A DNA stretch of 64,000 nucleotides from positions 54,374 through 118,373 of the forward strand of contig JAEINO010000005.1 in assembly GCA_016342345.1 (NCBI GenBank). Direction: 5' to 3'. Below the pieces are notes generated by a model. It searched no databases and was not told the DNA's origin. It was given only the letters and a program-made list of their open reading frames with translations. The DNA is from Pseudodesulfovibrio sp. GTDB taxonomy: Bacteria; Desulfobacterota; Desulfovibrionia; Desulfovibrionales; Desulfovibrionaceae. Shown here in pieces: positions 1 to 7,678 of this stretch. The position numbers and the translations under genes are program-made. Each line of letters opens with the position of its first letter. Within the stretch, counting starts at the first letter, position 1.

Positions 1-1
1 C

Positions 2-184
2 GGAGTTCTGGCTTATCACCAGATGGGTCCGTCACTTCTGATGACAACCCTTCATATACTCTCGGGCGAACTGCTGCTTGCACTGATTCCATTCACACGC
101 CTGAGCCACGCCCTGTTTACAGTATTCACCAGAGCGTACATGGGATCGGAATTTGGTGCAGTGCGCCATACCCGAGACTGGTAG
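2..184 (+). CDS. tmcC: TmcC membrane subunit of Tmc complex, C-terminal end (partial)
   Basis: The window opens inside this gene; only the last 60 codons are present, read in the frame starting at base 2 and ending at a TAG at 182-184. The fragment has a hydrophobic helix (LLMTTLHILSGELLLALIPF) followed by a short polar tail ending RHTRDW, as expected for the last helix of a NarI-like cytochrome b that binds haem and quinone. It lies 36 bases upstream of tmcB on the same strand, the position expected for the membrane subunit of the Tmc complex. The identification rests mainly on that context and on the helix; the fragment alone would not be diagnostic. Confidence 0.7.
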   Translation, partial: GVLAYHQMGPSLLMTTLHILSGELLLALIPFTRLSHALFTVFTRAYMGSEFGAVRHTRDW

Positions 185-220
185 GGTCGACCTAACCACA
201 GCAATACGAGGTATAACAAC

Positions 221-1543
221 ATGAGTCATATATCAGACAGAATAATATCCGACCCCGGGCTTGAACTCGGGGTGGCCAACCTCACAACCGAACGAATTGA
301 GGAAGTGGTCAACCAAGCTCTCAAAGGTGAAACCGGTGCCAAGCTTAAAGCGTACCAGGAAACCTGCATGCGTTGCGGACTGTGCGCCCAAGGCTGCCAT
401 TTCTACGTTTCTCACGATGGAGATCCCAGTTATTCGCCGGTAAGCAAGGCAACTGAATCCATCTACGAACTGATGGAAAAGAAAGGCCGGGTTTCCCCCA
501 AACGCATCTACGAAATGGCGCAGATTGCCTACACCGAATGCAACCTGTGCAAACGGTGTGCTCACTATTGCCCCGTCGGCATAGACACTGGCTACTCCAT
601 GCTCGTGATGCGACGCATCTGTCATCTTCTGGGCGTAGTGCCACAGTATATCCTTGATACCGGCAACTCTCATGCAACCACAATGAATCAGATGTGGGTC
701 AAGGACGACGAGTGGATTGACACCCTGCAGTGGCAGGAAGACGAAGCCCGCGATGAATTCAGCAACATACGTATTCCGCTGGATAAAGAGGGAGCCGATA
801 TCTACTACTCGGTCATCGCACCAGAACCCAAATTCCGAACACAGCTCATCTATCAGGCTGCGGCCATCTTCCACGAGGCCGGTGTCGACTGGACAATGCC
901 CTCAACTCCCGGTTGGGACAACAGCGACATGAGCATGTACATTGGTGACTTTGAAAACATGGGACGTCTCAAACGGTCCCACTACGAATCAGCTCAAAAG
1001 TTGCGCGTCAAGCGTATCGTCATGGGCGAATGTGGCCATGCCTACCGCTCGGTCTATGACATGGGCAACCGCTGGCTCGGCTATCGCGACATGCCTATCC
1101 CGGTTATCCACTCCGTGGAATACTTCTGGGAACTGCTGACCGAAGGCAAGATCAAAATTCCAAAGAAATTCGAGCATCCCGTCACCATTCATGATCCTTG
1201 CAACATCATCCGCGGCATGGGCCTCATGGACAAACTGCGTGATGTAACCCACATGATCTGTGAAAACGTGGTCGAAATGACTCCCAACCGCGAACACAAC
1301 TACTGCTGTAGTGCAGGCGGAGGCGTCATCAACTGCGGTCCTCCATTCAGGGGAACCCGGGTCAAGGGCAACAAGGCCAAAGCTGATCAGTTAAGAAATA
1401 CGGGCGTCTCGCATGTCGTCTGTCCCTGCCACAACTGTCATGGAGGTCTTGAAGACATCATTGACCACTATGAGCTTGGCATGCACCCGAAATTCCTGGG
1501 AGATATTATATATGAAATCATGGAAAAGACAGACGCGCTGTAA
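221..1543 (+). CDS. tmcB: TmcB, iron-sulfur/CCG-domain subunit of Tmc redox complex
   Basis: Cytoplasmic iron-sulfur subunit of the transmembrane Tmc complex, which exchanges electrons between periplasmic cytochrome c3 and a cytoplasmic or quinone pool. Two ferredoxin-type 4Fe-4S motifs are visible: C49-C52-C55-C59 (CMRCGLCAQGC) and C107-C110-C113-C117 (CNLCKRCAHYC). The C-terminal half carries HdrB-like CCG motifs: DPCN near residue 325, YCCSAGGG near 360, and CPCHNCHGG near 400. The protein is 440 aa, the size usual for TmcB/HmcF relatives. The ATG at 221 follows an AGGT-type ribosome site (cgaggt). The gene lies between tmcC and tmcA in one operon. HmcF of the Hmc complex is a close paralogue; the tetrahaem TmcA-like neighbour and the downstream usp/regulator genes favour Tmc. 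Confidence 0.88.
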   Translation: MSHISDRIISDPGLELGVANLTTERIEEVVNQALKGETGAKLKAYQETCMRCGLCAQGCHFYVSHDGDPSYSPVSKATESIYELMEKKGRVSPKRIYEMAQIAYTECNLCKRCAHYCPVGIDTGYSMLVMRRICHLLGVVPQYILDTGNSHATTMNQMWVKDDEWIDTLQWQEDEARDEFSNIRIPLDKEGADIYYSVIAPEPKFRTQLIYQAAAIFHEAGVDWTMPSTPGWDNSDMSMYIGDFENMGRLKRSHYESAQKLRVKRIVMGECGHAYRSVYDMGNRWLGYRDMPIPVIHSVEYFWELLTEGKIKIPKKFEHPVTIHDPCNIIRGMGLMDKLRDVTHMICENVVEMTPNREHNYCCSAGGGVINCGPPFRGTRVKGNKAKADQLRNTGVSHVVCPCHNCHGGLEDIIDHYELGMHPKFLGDIIYEIMEKTDAL

Positions 1544-1555
1544 GGGAGACTAGTC

Positions 1556-1957
1556 ATGCACAAGAAAAAACTGACACGGACACTTGCACCCCTTGCCGCG
1601 ATCATTGCGGTAATGCTTATCTACATGGCACCCATGGCCTTCTCGCAGGAGGACATGGTCGTAGTTCCGACATCGGACTTCAATGCCCCGGAACGGCCTG
1701 CAGCCATGTTCAAACATGACGCCCACAATGAACTTGCAGGGCTCGAAGACTGTGTGGTCTGCCATCATGGCAAGACCGATGCAGGACTCATTGACCTGGA
1801 AAACTCCAGTGATGGCGAATCCTGTAGCTCATGCCACCCGGTCAAGCCTGAAAATGGCGCGACCCCGTTGATGAGAGCTTATCACTTGCAATGCACTACC
1901 TGCCATGCAGACGCCCTCAAGGGACCGGTTGCATGCGGTGAGTGCCACAAGAAATAA
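1556..1957 (+). CDS. tmcA: TmcA, acidic type II tetrahaem cytochrome c3
   Basis: Periplasmic tetrahaem cytochrome that accepts electrons from hydrogenase/cytochrome c3 and passes them to the Tmc membrane subunits. The 133 aa precursor starts with a signal peptide (basic MHKKK, hydrophobic core to about residue 28, likely cut after AFS). Four CxxCH sites are present at C66-H70, C90-H94, C113-H117 and C127-H131, with extra histidines H54, H58, H71 and H110 available as axial ligands; this is the cytochrome c3 pattern. The mature part is acidic (runs such as LENSSDGES), which fits the type II (TmcA) class rather than basic type I c3. The start follows a good AGGGAG site 12 bases after tmcB. Confidence 0.9.
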   Translation: MHKKKLTRTLAPLAAIIAVMLIYMAPMAFSQEDMVVVPTSDFNAPERPAAMFKHDAHNELAGLEDCVVCHHGKTDAGLIDLENSSDGESCSSCHPVKPENGATPLMRAYHLQCTTCHADALKGPVACGECHKK

Positions 1958-1977
1958 AGAAAAGACTGGAAACGATC

Positions 1978-2514
1978 ATGAACACCGTATTGCTGACACA
2001 AAACGGAATGATCCTCTCGGATCACGAAACCGAGACAGTGGTCCCCCTGTCCAATCTTGCCGATAAGGTACGTTTGGAAAACGGGTACACACTGCGGTCA
2101 TTCCTTGCTATGGTGCAGCGTTACCCGGTGTTTCAGACTCTCAGCGTGTTCATTCCGAACCTGCTGGAAGAATGTGATCAATTTCCGACCTCGGGATGCA
2201 TCACCGAGATGCTTTCTCATATGGAATTGATCAAACGAGTGGAAATGATTGGTTTCCCGGGTGAACCAAGGTTCAACATCCTGTGCGCTCTTGGCGGAAA
2301 GTACAAAGGACAGGAACAGGAATTAAGACTGTTCCAATTGGACAAACTGCTGGACATGCCCATCACGCTCGGACCTTTGAAGCACTCTGTCTTTGGTGAC
2401 ACAGTGAATATCATGGAATTCGAGACAAACTATTCCCTCTTTGAATTCATTGAGGGGGTAGCTTGGGAGTTTGGCTTCCAGCGGTTCCCGGAACATTGTA
2501 GCATTAGGGGGTAG
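1978..2514 (+). CDS. Conserved hypothetical protein of the Tmc locus
   Basis: A 178 aa soluble protein of unknown function, with no signal peptide, membrane segment or recognisable catalytic motif. The ATG at 1978 lies 20 bases after tmcA; an in-frame GTG at 1942 inside tmcA would add 12 residues but has no ribosome site. The gene is followed at 3 bases by the universal stress protein, so the two are probably translationally coupled. In Desulfovibrio the tmc genes are accompanied by a hypothetical gene, a usp gene, response regulators and a sensor kinase (DVU0258-DVU0266 from memory), and this gene occupies the hypothetical slot. A regulatory or assembly role in the Tmc locus is inference from position only. 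Confidence 0.75.
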   Translation: MNTVLLTQNGMILSDHETETVVPLSNLADKVRLENGYTLRSFLAMVQRYPVFQTLSVFIPNLLEECDQFPTSGCITEMLSHMELIKRVEMIGFPGEPRFNILCALGGKYKGQEQELRLFQLDKLLDMPITLGPLKHSVFGDTVNIMEFETNYSLFEFIEGVAWEFGFQRFPEHCSIRG

Positions 2515-2517
2515 GCC

Positions 2518-3438
2518 ATGTTTAACAAGATCCTGTTTGCGACCAGCGGAACGCCTGTCTGTGACAGCCCGGCAAAGATCGCCTTTGATCTCGCCGAACG
2601 CGAAGACGCTGAACTTCTCCTCTTTCACGTTCTTGGCGTCCCTTCCAGGGGCTTCAGCGTGGAAGTAACGGATGTTCGCACTGGTGAAAAGGAAGGCCTA
2701 GGGACAGACTACGAAGCATGGGTGAAGGAAGAGTTGAACACCACCTATGAAAATCAACTGAAGCAATACGAATACAAGACACGCATCCAGACAGCAGTCG
2801 GCGTTCCTTCCACGGAAATCCTGCGCTTGGCACGCAAGGAAGAAGTCGACATGATCGTCATGGGTGCCAACACCAGATCAGGAGACACCAGCGAACGCCA
2901 CAGATCCATCATGGGTAACACCATGCTGACAGTGGCCAAGCGTGCCCGGTGCCCGGTTCTGATAATCAATCGTCCGTGCAACACATGCTGGAATCTGTTT
3001 TCCAACATTATCTTCTGCACAGACTTCTCCAAAGCTGCGGACTCGGCATTCCAGTTCGCACTCAAGGCGGCCAAGGATATTGGATGTCCTCTGTACATCT
3101 TCCACGCCGTGAATCTGCAATCCGATGAACTGGGAAGCAAGACTACCCAGGAAACGATCGAAGCTGAAATCGAACGCGCTCACAAGCGCATCGAAGAGAA
3201 GTACATTCCCCAGATGGGCGACTTCAAGACCTACGAAGTGGAATGCCGCGAAGGAATTCCGCACGTTGAGATCCTCAAGTATGCCCGCGAAAAGGAAGGC
3301 GATCTGATCGCCATGGCCCATCACTCAAAGGAGATTCCTCTGGATGAAGCCGAAATCGGCACGACTCTTGAGGAAGTGGTTTTACGCTCGGCCTGTCCTG
3401 TGGCGAGTATCAACCACCCGGATTGGATAGCGAACTAA
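2518..3438 (+). CDS. Tandem universal stress protein (two UspA domains)
   Basis: A 306 aa protein made of two UspA folds, about residues 1-155 and 160-306. The first has the family nucleotide-binding signature: MGAN near the end of strand 4, then a Gly-Asn-Thr after a spacer (SIMGNT), then RCPVLII. The second keeps CPVASI but has GTT in place of the canonical loop, so only the N-terminal domain looks fully competent for ATP. Such proteins bind ATP and modulate stress or energy responses in the cytoplasm. It sits directly after the hypothetical gene and 13 bases before a response regulator. Its place in the Tmc operon suggests a link to redox or energy status. Confidence 0.85.
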   Translation: MFNKILFATSGTPVCDSPAKIAFDLAEREDAELLLFHVLGVPSRGFSVEVTDVRTGEKEGLGTDYEAWVKEELNTTYENQLKQYEYKTRIQTAVGVPSTEILRLARKEEVDMIVMGANTRSGDTSERHRSIMGNTMLTVAKRARCPVLIINRPCNTCWNLFSNIIFCTDFSKAADSAFQFALKAAKDIGCPLYIFHAVNLQSDELGSKTTQETIEAEIERAHKRIEEKYIPQMGDFKTYEVECREGIPHVEILKYAREKEGDLIAMAHHSKEIPLDEAEIGTTLEEVVLRSACPVASINHPDWIAN

Positions 3439-3451
3439 ATGGATTTATGCC

Positions 3452-3859
3452 ATGACCAGTCATAAGAAAAGAGTGCTGGTGGTGGATGACGAGATGAATA
3501 TCCGCTTGTTCCTCAAGACATTGCTTGAAACAAGCGGGTATTCTCCCCACCTGGCAAAAAACGCCCGTGAAGGACTGGAAATGGCTCTAGAACTCAAGCC
3601 TGACCTGATCATTCTGGACGTAATGATGCCCGGTGAAGGTGGCCTGGTCATGTATCAAGGACTACAGGAAGACGAAAAGTTGAAAAAAGTGCCCGTGATC
3701 ATGCTCTCAGCAGTGGGAGCGGCGACATTCAAACATGCGCTGAAAATCATGGGTATCGGCAAATCGAACTACCCGGACCCTTTTGCATACGTCCAGAAAC
3801 CTCCCAAGGTGGAAGAGATAAAAAATATCATCGACCATGCACTCAAAGCAGCTACTTGA
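3452..3859 (+). CDS. Single-domain response regulator (CheY-like)
   Basis: A 135 aa stand-alone receiver domain. The N-terminal acidic pair (VVDDE, residues 10-14), the phospho-acceptor Asp in LIILDVMMPG (about residue 52), the Ser switch residue in MLSA and the conserved Lys in VQKPP are all present, so it should be phosphorylatable. It has no output domain and probably acts by protein contact or in a phosphorelay. The sequence between the switch Ser and the KP motif contains an insertion (GAATFKHALKIMGIGKSNYPDPF) that lengthens the beta4-beta5 connection. The gene is part of the Tmc-linked string of genes, 13 bases after usp. The kinases encoded at 4465, 6542 and 7671 are candidate partners. 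Confidence 0.85.
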   Translation: MTSHKKRVLVVDDEMNIRLFLKTLLETSGYSPHLAKNAREGLEMALELKPDLIILDVMMPGEGGLVMYQGLQEDEKLKKVPVIMLSAVGAATFKHALKIMGIGKSNYPDPFAYVQKPPKVEEIKNIIDHALKAAT

Positions 3860-3974
3860 TGAGACACTGTATGAAACAGGTCGAATATGACACAGGAAAC
3901 AATGGGATTTTCCCAGGCGGTCTTCGGGCACATTCCAACGACTGGCCACATAACGACACGAGGAGGTCGACCCC

Positions 3975-4331
3975 ATGCCAAGTAAGATTCTCATAATTGA
4001 TGACGATCCATATATCGTCAAATATCTCGTGGACATTCTTCAAGACGACGGGTTCCAGACCTGCACGGCCTCAAATGTCGAGGACGCCATGGAACAACTC
4101 AAAAAGGAAAAACCTGATCTTATCACGCTTGATCTCGAAATGCCCAATGAATGGGGTCCGAGATTCTACAAGAAGATGATTCAGGAAAAAGAGCACAAGG
4201 ACACCCCTGTCATTGTAGTCAGTGGCCTCTCCGGCATTCATCTGGCCATCAAAAACGCAGTGGCGTCCTTCAAAAAGCCCTTCAACCCCACGGAACTTCT
4301 GGCGGCCATCCACAAGGCCCTGGAAGCCTAG
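3975..4331 (+). CDS. Single-domain response regulator (CheY-like)
   Basis: A 118 aa stand-alone receiver with acidic pair IIDDD (about residues 7-11), phospho-Asp in LITLDLEMP (about 54), switch Ser in VVSG, and the Lys in FKKPF. No output domain. A strong ribosome site (gaggaggtcg) precedes the ATG. It is 115 bases after the preceding regulator and is followed by a rho-independent terminator at 4351-4378, so it is probably the last gene of the Tmc transcription unit, with the kinase beyond transcribed separately. Confidence 0.85.
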   Translation: MPSKILIIDDDPYIVKYLVDILQDDGFQTCTASNVEDAMEQLKKEKPDLITLDLEMPNEWGPRFYKKMIQEKEHKDTPVIVVSGLSGIHLAIKNAVASFKKPFNPTELLAAIHKALEA

Positions 4332-4350
4332 GGGGAAGACATAACGCATT

Positions 4351-4378
4351 CCCCGGCGGTTACACACAACCGCCGGGG
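4351..4378 (+). terminator. Rho-independent terminator after the Tmc operon
   Basis: Perfect 11-bp inverted repeat CCCCGGCGGTT / AACCGCCGGGG with a 6-base loop, followed by the T-rich tcttcctttgg. It lies 20 bases after the response regulator stop codon. Confidence 0.8.
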
Positions 4379-4464
4379 TCTTCCTTTGGTTGTGATATAC
4401 GTTCTACTTGTGTAAGGTCGCCTCTCGAAATCCATGTGAAAACATGTCTGGAGGCCTACACTAA

Positions 4465-6383
4465 ATGCGCCAACCCCCTATTCTCATTGTGGATGATGAA
4501 GAGGGCATACGTACAGTTCTGTCCATCTCCCTGATTGACAGCGGATATACTGTGCACTCTGCACCAGATGTCGACTCGGCTCTTGATCTGTTCAAGGCCA
4601 ACCGCCATCTCATCGTTATCACCGACATCAAGATGCCCGGAAAAACCGGTATAGACCTGCTCCGTGAGATAAAAAAATCAGCCCGGAAACAGAAGTAATC
4701 ATGATCTCCGGGCATGGGGATATCGACCTCGCAATCCAGAGTCTGAAAAACGATGCTTCGGATTTCATAACAAAACCCATAAACGAAGATGTACTTGCCT
4801 TTGCCCTCAAACGGGCAATGGAACGTATCCACATGCGCCAGGAACTCAAGACATACACGCAGAATCTGGAACAAATGGTAGCCGAAAAAACGACACATCT
4901 GGTAAGAGTGGAACGCAAAGTCGCGGCATGCCAACTTTTCAAGGGTTTGACATCAAACCTGCACGACTTCACATCAAAACTCGACAACATCAGTGTATTC
5001 AACCAGATGCCTATGTTCGTGTCCATCCACAACCGGGACATGAAAGTTGTCGCAGTCAACCACCACTACAAAAAGAGGCTGGGCGATTATAGTGGCAAGG
5101 ATAGCTGGGCCATGTACGAGGAACTCGCCGACGGGACCGACAGCCCGGTAGCCCGGACCGTCATGACAGGCGAAACTTCCCGCACCAATCACGTTGTTCG
5201 CTGCATCAACAAAAACAAGCTCTCGGTCATCGTGGACACAGTCCCTATCACCGGAGCCGACAACAACGTGGAAATGGTTCTGGAATTCATGGTGGACCTG
5301 CACGAAGCCAAGCAACTACGCGAAGAATTGCGCACCACCCGACATAAATACCAGCAACTGTTCGACCAGTCGCCCTGTTACATCTCCGTTCAGGACAGGG
5401 ACCTGAACATACTCTCCACCAACGCCCGATTCAGGGAATCCTTCGGCAATCTGGAAAACAACCACTGTTATGAAAAACTCATGCACCGTTCAAGTCCGTG
5501 CACTGACTGCCCTCTGAACAAAACTTTTGAGGACGGAGAAACACACCAACACGAAACCGTAGTCACCAACCTCGATGGAGAGCAAGTCAATATTCTCATA
5601 TGGTGCGCTCCCATCCATGATGCAGATGGCAACATCATCCAGGCCATCGAAATGTTCACGGACATCACCCACATCCGTAAACTGCAAGGACGGTTGACAT
5701 CGCTCGGCCTCCTGCTCGGTTCCACAGCCCATGGCATCAAGGGGTTGCTGACCGGAATTGATGGGGCCATATACAGACTTGGGGCAGGACTGAAGAACAA
5801 GGATTTCGAAAGGGTTCAAGACGGTTTTAATGATCTTCAATTCCTTACTGATCGTGTAAAAAAGACCGTCCTTGACATCCTTTACTACACCAAGAAGCGC
5901 GAACTCAACTGGAAGATTGCAGATGGTGCCAACTTTGCCACAAGCACCTACGAATCCATCATTGCCAAGGCTGAAACCAAAAATATCGATCTGACACTGG
6001 AAATGAGTGAATCCCTCGGCACATTCAAGGCAGACATCTCCATTCTGGCCTCTGCTCTTGGGAACCTCCTGGAAAATGCGGTTGATGCATGTTGCCGCAA
6101 CGGACTTGACAACCCCGGAAGGGTCCTGTTCAAGGTTTACGCCAATCCAAATCAGATAACCTTTCAGATCACTGACAACGGCGTGGGCATGGACCGCGAG
6201 ACCCGCGAAAAACTCTTCACCCTTTTCTTTTCCTCCAAGGGAACTTCCGGCACCGGCCTCGGCCTGTATATCGCCAACGAAATCGTTCAGCAACACGGGG
6301 GAACCATCTCGGTCGAATCCCAAATGGAACAGGGATCAACCTTTACAGTCTGCATCCCACGCGAACTCAGTGTGCAATTGTAA
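4465..6383 (+). CDS. Receiver-PAS-PAS histidine kinase, interrupted by a -1 frameshift at an A7 run
   Basis: Two adjacent frames together encode one 639 aa protein. The first (4465-4698) holds the start of a receiver domain: VDDEE acidic pair and phospho-Asp in VITDIKMPG. It reaches a stop at 4696-4698. The second frame begins with the rest of the same receiver (VIMISGHGD, ITKPI). The break is at seven A's (4671-4677) read ATA AAA AAA TCA in the first frame. A -1 slip there continues as ATC AGC CCG and rejoins the receiver as EIKK-ISPETEV, just as in the neighbouring paralogue at 6542 (QRIKMSWPDSEV). After the receiver come PAS regions (one with Cys pairs, SSPCTDCP), a HisKA-like helix with AHGIKG, and an HATPase_c with NLLENAVDA, DNGVGM and GTGLGLYI. 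Causes could be programmed frameshifting, transcriptional slippage, a real mutation, or a one-base sequence error. It is the kinase of the Tmc-linked cluster. Confidence 0.8.
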
Positions 6384-6541
6384 TTGTGCTCCAGCGGCCA
6401 AAACTTTTGTATAGATGGAAAGATCTTCTTCACAAAAAAATCCGCATGCAGGGTATTTCACCTCCATTGCGGAATTCTCATTCTTTACGAAATCACTTAA
6501 GATCCAGAACACTAGCCTGAAATTCAAGAAAAAATAGAATA

Positions 6542-7678
6542 CTACGTCACAATATGAGCGGTCGGAATGGTAATTGTGAAGGTCGCACCCGAGTCAGAGC
6601 CGGAATTGGCCATGATAGCCCCACCCATTTCCTTGACCAATTTCTTGGTTGCCATGAGACCTATACCAGTTCCCCGACTACCCTTGGTCGTAAAAAACGA
6701 ATTGAAAATTTTCGTGAGAATTTCTGGTGCTATCCCGTGACCACTATCTGAAATTTCATATCGAACAGACATGCCACCACCGTCTCTGGTCCTGATCCAG
6801 ACCTTCTTGTCACCTTCAAAAGTGTCTTGGCAGGCATGAATTGCATTGGAAACGAGATTGGTCAGACATTCGTGAATGGCCTCGGTATCCAATCGCATGG
6901 ACGGAAGGTTATCAGCAAGATCAAGAACCAATTCCACTCCACCACTTTTCGCCTTGGAAGCCATGAGATCATAGACCTGACTGGCAGGAGCATTGGGATT
7001 GGCCTCAACCGGAACGATAACGACCGGCTTGGCATAATCAAGGAGATCCATGGACAGATTCTTGATACGCTCGATATCGCGGCGCACCATCTCCCACCCC
7101 TGACGCAGGTACTCCTGATTTTCCAACTCCAGTCCCTTTTCCAGAACAAACATGCCACCCTCAAGTCCACCGGCCACGTTTTTTATGGCGTGAGACATGC
7201 TGGCAACGGTCTGCCCGACAGCAGCCATACGTTCAGCCTCAACCAATTCCTTGCTCTTTTCAAGGACCAGATGCTCCAAATTTTCCGTATACTCCCGCAA
7301 CTGTTCACGAAGATTTATCTTCTCCAATGCTCGATACAGAGCAACTTCAAGCGCATCTTCATGAATCGGCTTGGTGATAAAATCGGCGGCCCCACGGCGA
7401 AGGCTCTCAATGGCCGAGCCCACGTCACCATGCCCGGTGATCATGATCACTTCCGAATCTGGCCAACTCATCTTGATTCTCTGTAACAACTCAAGCCCGT
7501 CAATACCTGGCATCCTGATATCGGCCACGATCAGGTTAATTGTGTTGTTACCAAGAATATCAAGGGCTTCTGCCCCGTTCTCAGCGGTTATGACAGTATA
7601 CCCGGCATCGGCAATGGCGATGCTCAGTACATTACGAATTCCAGCTTCGTCATCAACCAATAAGACTGTTTCATTCAT
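6542..7678 (-). CDS. Receiver-histidine kinase fusion protein
   Basis: A 378 aa cytoplasmic protein with a receiver domain first (VDDEA, phospho-Asp in LIVADIRMPG, switch Thr in MITGHGD, Lys in ITKPI), then a coiled linker (residues about 125-150), a dimerisation helix with SHAIKN as the phospho-acceptor box, and an HATPase_c domain (NLVSNAIHA, DSGHGI, GTGIGL). It is an intact paralogue of the frameshifted kinase at 4465, without its PAS domains. The ATG at 7678 overlaps the stop of the upstream kinase by 8 bases (ATGAATGA), so translation is coupled; a TTG five codons earlier is an unlikely alternative. The receiver placed in front of the kinase suggests that the membrane kinase encoded upstream controls its activity. 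Confidence 0.88.
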   Translation of the reverse strand: MNETVLLVDDEAGIRNVLSIAIADAGYTVITAENGAEALDILGNNTINLIVADIRMPGIDGLELLQRIKMSWPDSEVIMITGHGDVGSAIESLRRGAADFITKPIHEDALEVALYRALEKINLREQLREYTENLEHLVLEKSKELVEAERMAAVGQTVASMSHAIKNVAGGLEGGMFVLEKGLELENQEYLRQGWEMVRRDIERIKNLSMDLLDYAKPVVIVPVEANPNAPASQVYDLMASKAKSGGVELVLDLADNLPSMRLDTEAIHECLTNLVSNAIHACQDTFEGDKKVWIRTRDGGGMSVRYEISDSGHGIAPEILTKIFNSFFTTKGSRGTGIGLMATKKLVKEMGGAIMANSGSDSGATFTITIPTAHIVT

